From the NCBI GenBank assembly GCA_015680685.1, contig MNCI01000640.1:245668-278518 (forward strand): DNA of 32,851 bases, written 5' to 3'. Of the stretch, positions 32,513-32,851 are shown in pieces (positions within the stretch are counted from its first letter, which is position 1; each line of letters opens with the position of its first letter). Source of the DNA: Gnetum montanum (Eukaryota > Streptophyta > Gnetopsida > Gnetales > Gnetaceae). Position numbers and translations under genes: made by a program. The notes beneath the pieces are model-generated. The model saw only the letters and a program-made list of their open reading frames with translations. It ran no database searches and was not told the DNA's origin.

Positions 32513-32851
32513 AGGCTGGTTTGGAAATCAAGTTGAAACACCGTGAAAATTACGAGTCGGCCTCAGGCAAAGATTCACAATTCCAGCAAAAACGCGCATC
32601 AAATTGGTTCAAAGGATGGGTTTATGCTCTATTACGCTCTATTACACACGGCAGCGTAATGAGCATAATAAGCTTCAAGACAATTGCAGGCAGAGTTCAG
32701 AAAAGCACAACAGGTTGGCATTTTTTCTCTTACGGTTCATGGATAACTCGCCTTTATGCTCGCTACGCGGCGGTGCGTACCATGGCGTATGTTGTCAAGT
32801 TGTACATTGCTTATACGCTTCATTACGCGCAGCTGCGTAGTGAGCGTAACT
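32513..32851 (-). promoter_or_regulatory. Region upstream of the element D third ORF with 10-bp-phased GCGTA arrays
   Basis: There is no gene. Two clusters of GCGTA/TACGC-type sites occur. One starts at 32623, 32633, 32643, 32653 and 32662. The other starts at 32764, 32774, 32784, then 32814, 32824, 32834 and 32843. Two related 16-bp near-palindromes of the form TACGCG-N4-TGCGTA lie at 32764 and 32824. The same TGCGTA hexamer forms the internal array of element A. The region runs off the window end, so any TATA box further upstream is unseen. Confidence 0.6.

Overview
The window is nuclear DNA from a land plant and consists almost entirely of nested, decayed retrotransposons; I see no intact host gene, tRNA, rRNA or CRISPR array. 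A plant source is indicated by the Athila-type Ty3/gypsy coding domains, a degenerate primer-binding site matching plant tRNA-Asp, and interstitial TTTAGGG telomere-type repeats. Old, heavily mutated elements sitting inside one another suggest a large repeat-rich genome, possibly a gymnosperm, but the species cannot be read from the sequence. All coordinates, spacings and alignments were made by eye.

Layout. (1) Element B, plus strand: a partial LTR (1-277), a broken gag (278-about 2720), a non-coding stretch (2721-4537), then, beyond an insertion, a third ORF (17752-20515), a polypurine tract and a right LTR (20688-21559). No pol is visible in B. (2) Element A, minus strand (4538-17550), is inserted in B between a CCACA/CCATA target duplication. 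It has two LTRs, PBS, gag, protease, RT, RNase H, integrase, a 2-kb non-coding stretch and a third ORF (8492-5658). (3) A minus-strand non-LTR retrotransposon (LINE) relic (about 24330-21600). (4) About 1 kb with nothing recognised (24849-25905). (5) Element C, minus strand: LTR (25906-26739) plus internal sequence, with the third ORF collapsed in frame to 146 codons. (6) Element D, minus strand, inserted in C: LTR (28643-29536), a third ORF of about 929 codons (32483-29694) with roughly 19 in-frame stops and no frameshift, and its upstream region running off the window end.

The four LTR elements form one family. The most interesting shared structure is regulatory. Each LTR U3 has, between its outer edge and a TATAAATA box, an array of about five degenerate hexamers mostly 14 bp apart. 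The hexamer differs between elements (CGAYGT-like in A and B, CGATAT-like in C and D) while the spacing is kept. A similar array followed by a TATA-like sequence recurs inside the elements upstream of the third ORF (B 4072-4160; A 8923-9010), and D has a 10-bp-phased GCGTA array there. In C and D a TACTAAC-type branch point and a TGATTRYAG-type acceptor sit against the third-ORF start codon. Together these suggest that the third ORF, a globular domain followed by a long coiled coil with no obvious membrane segment, has its own promoter and/or a spliced mRNA.
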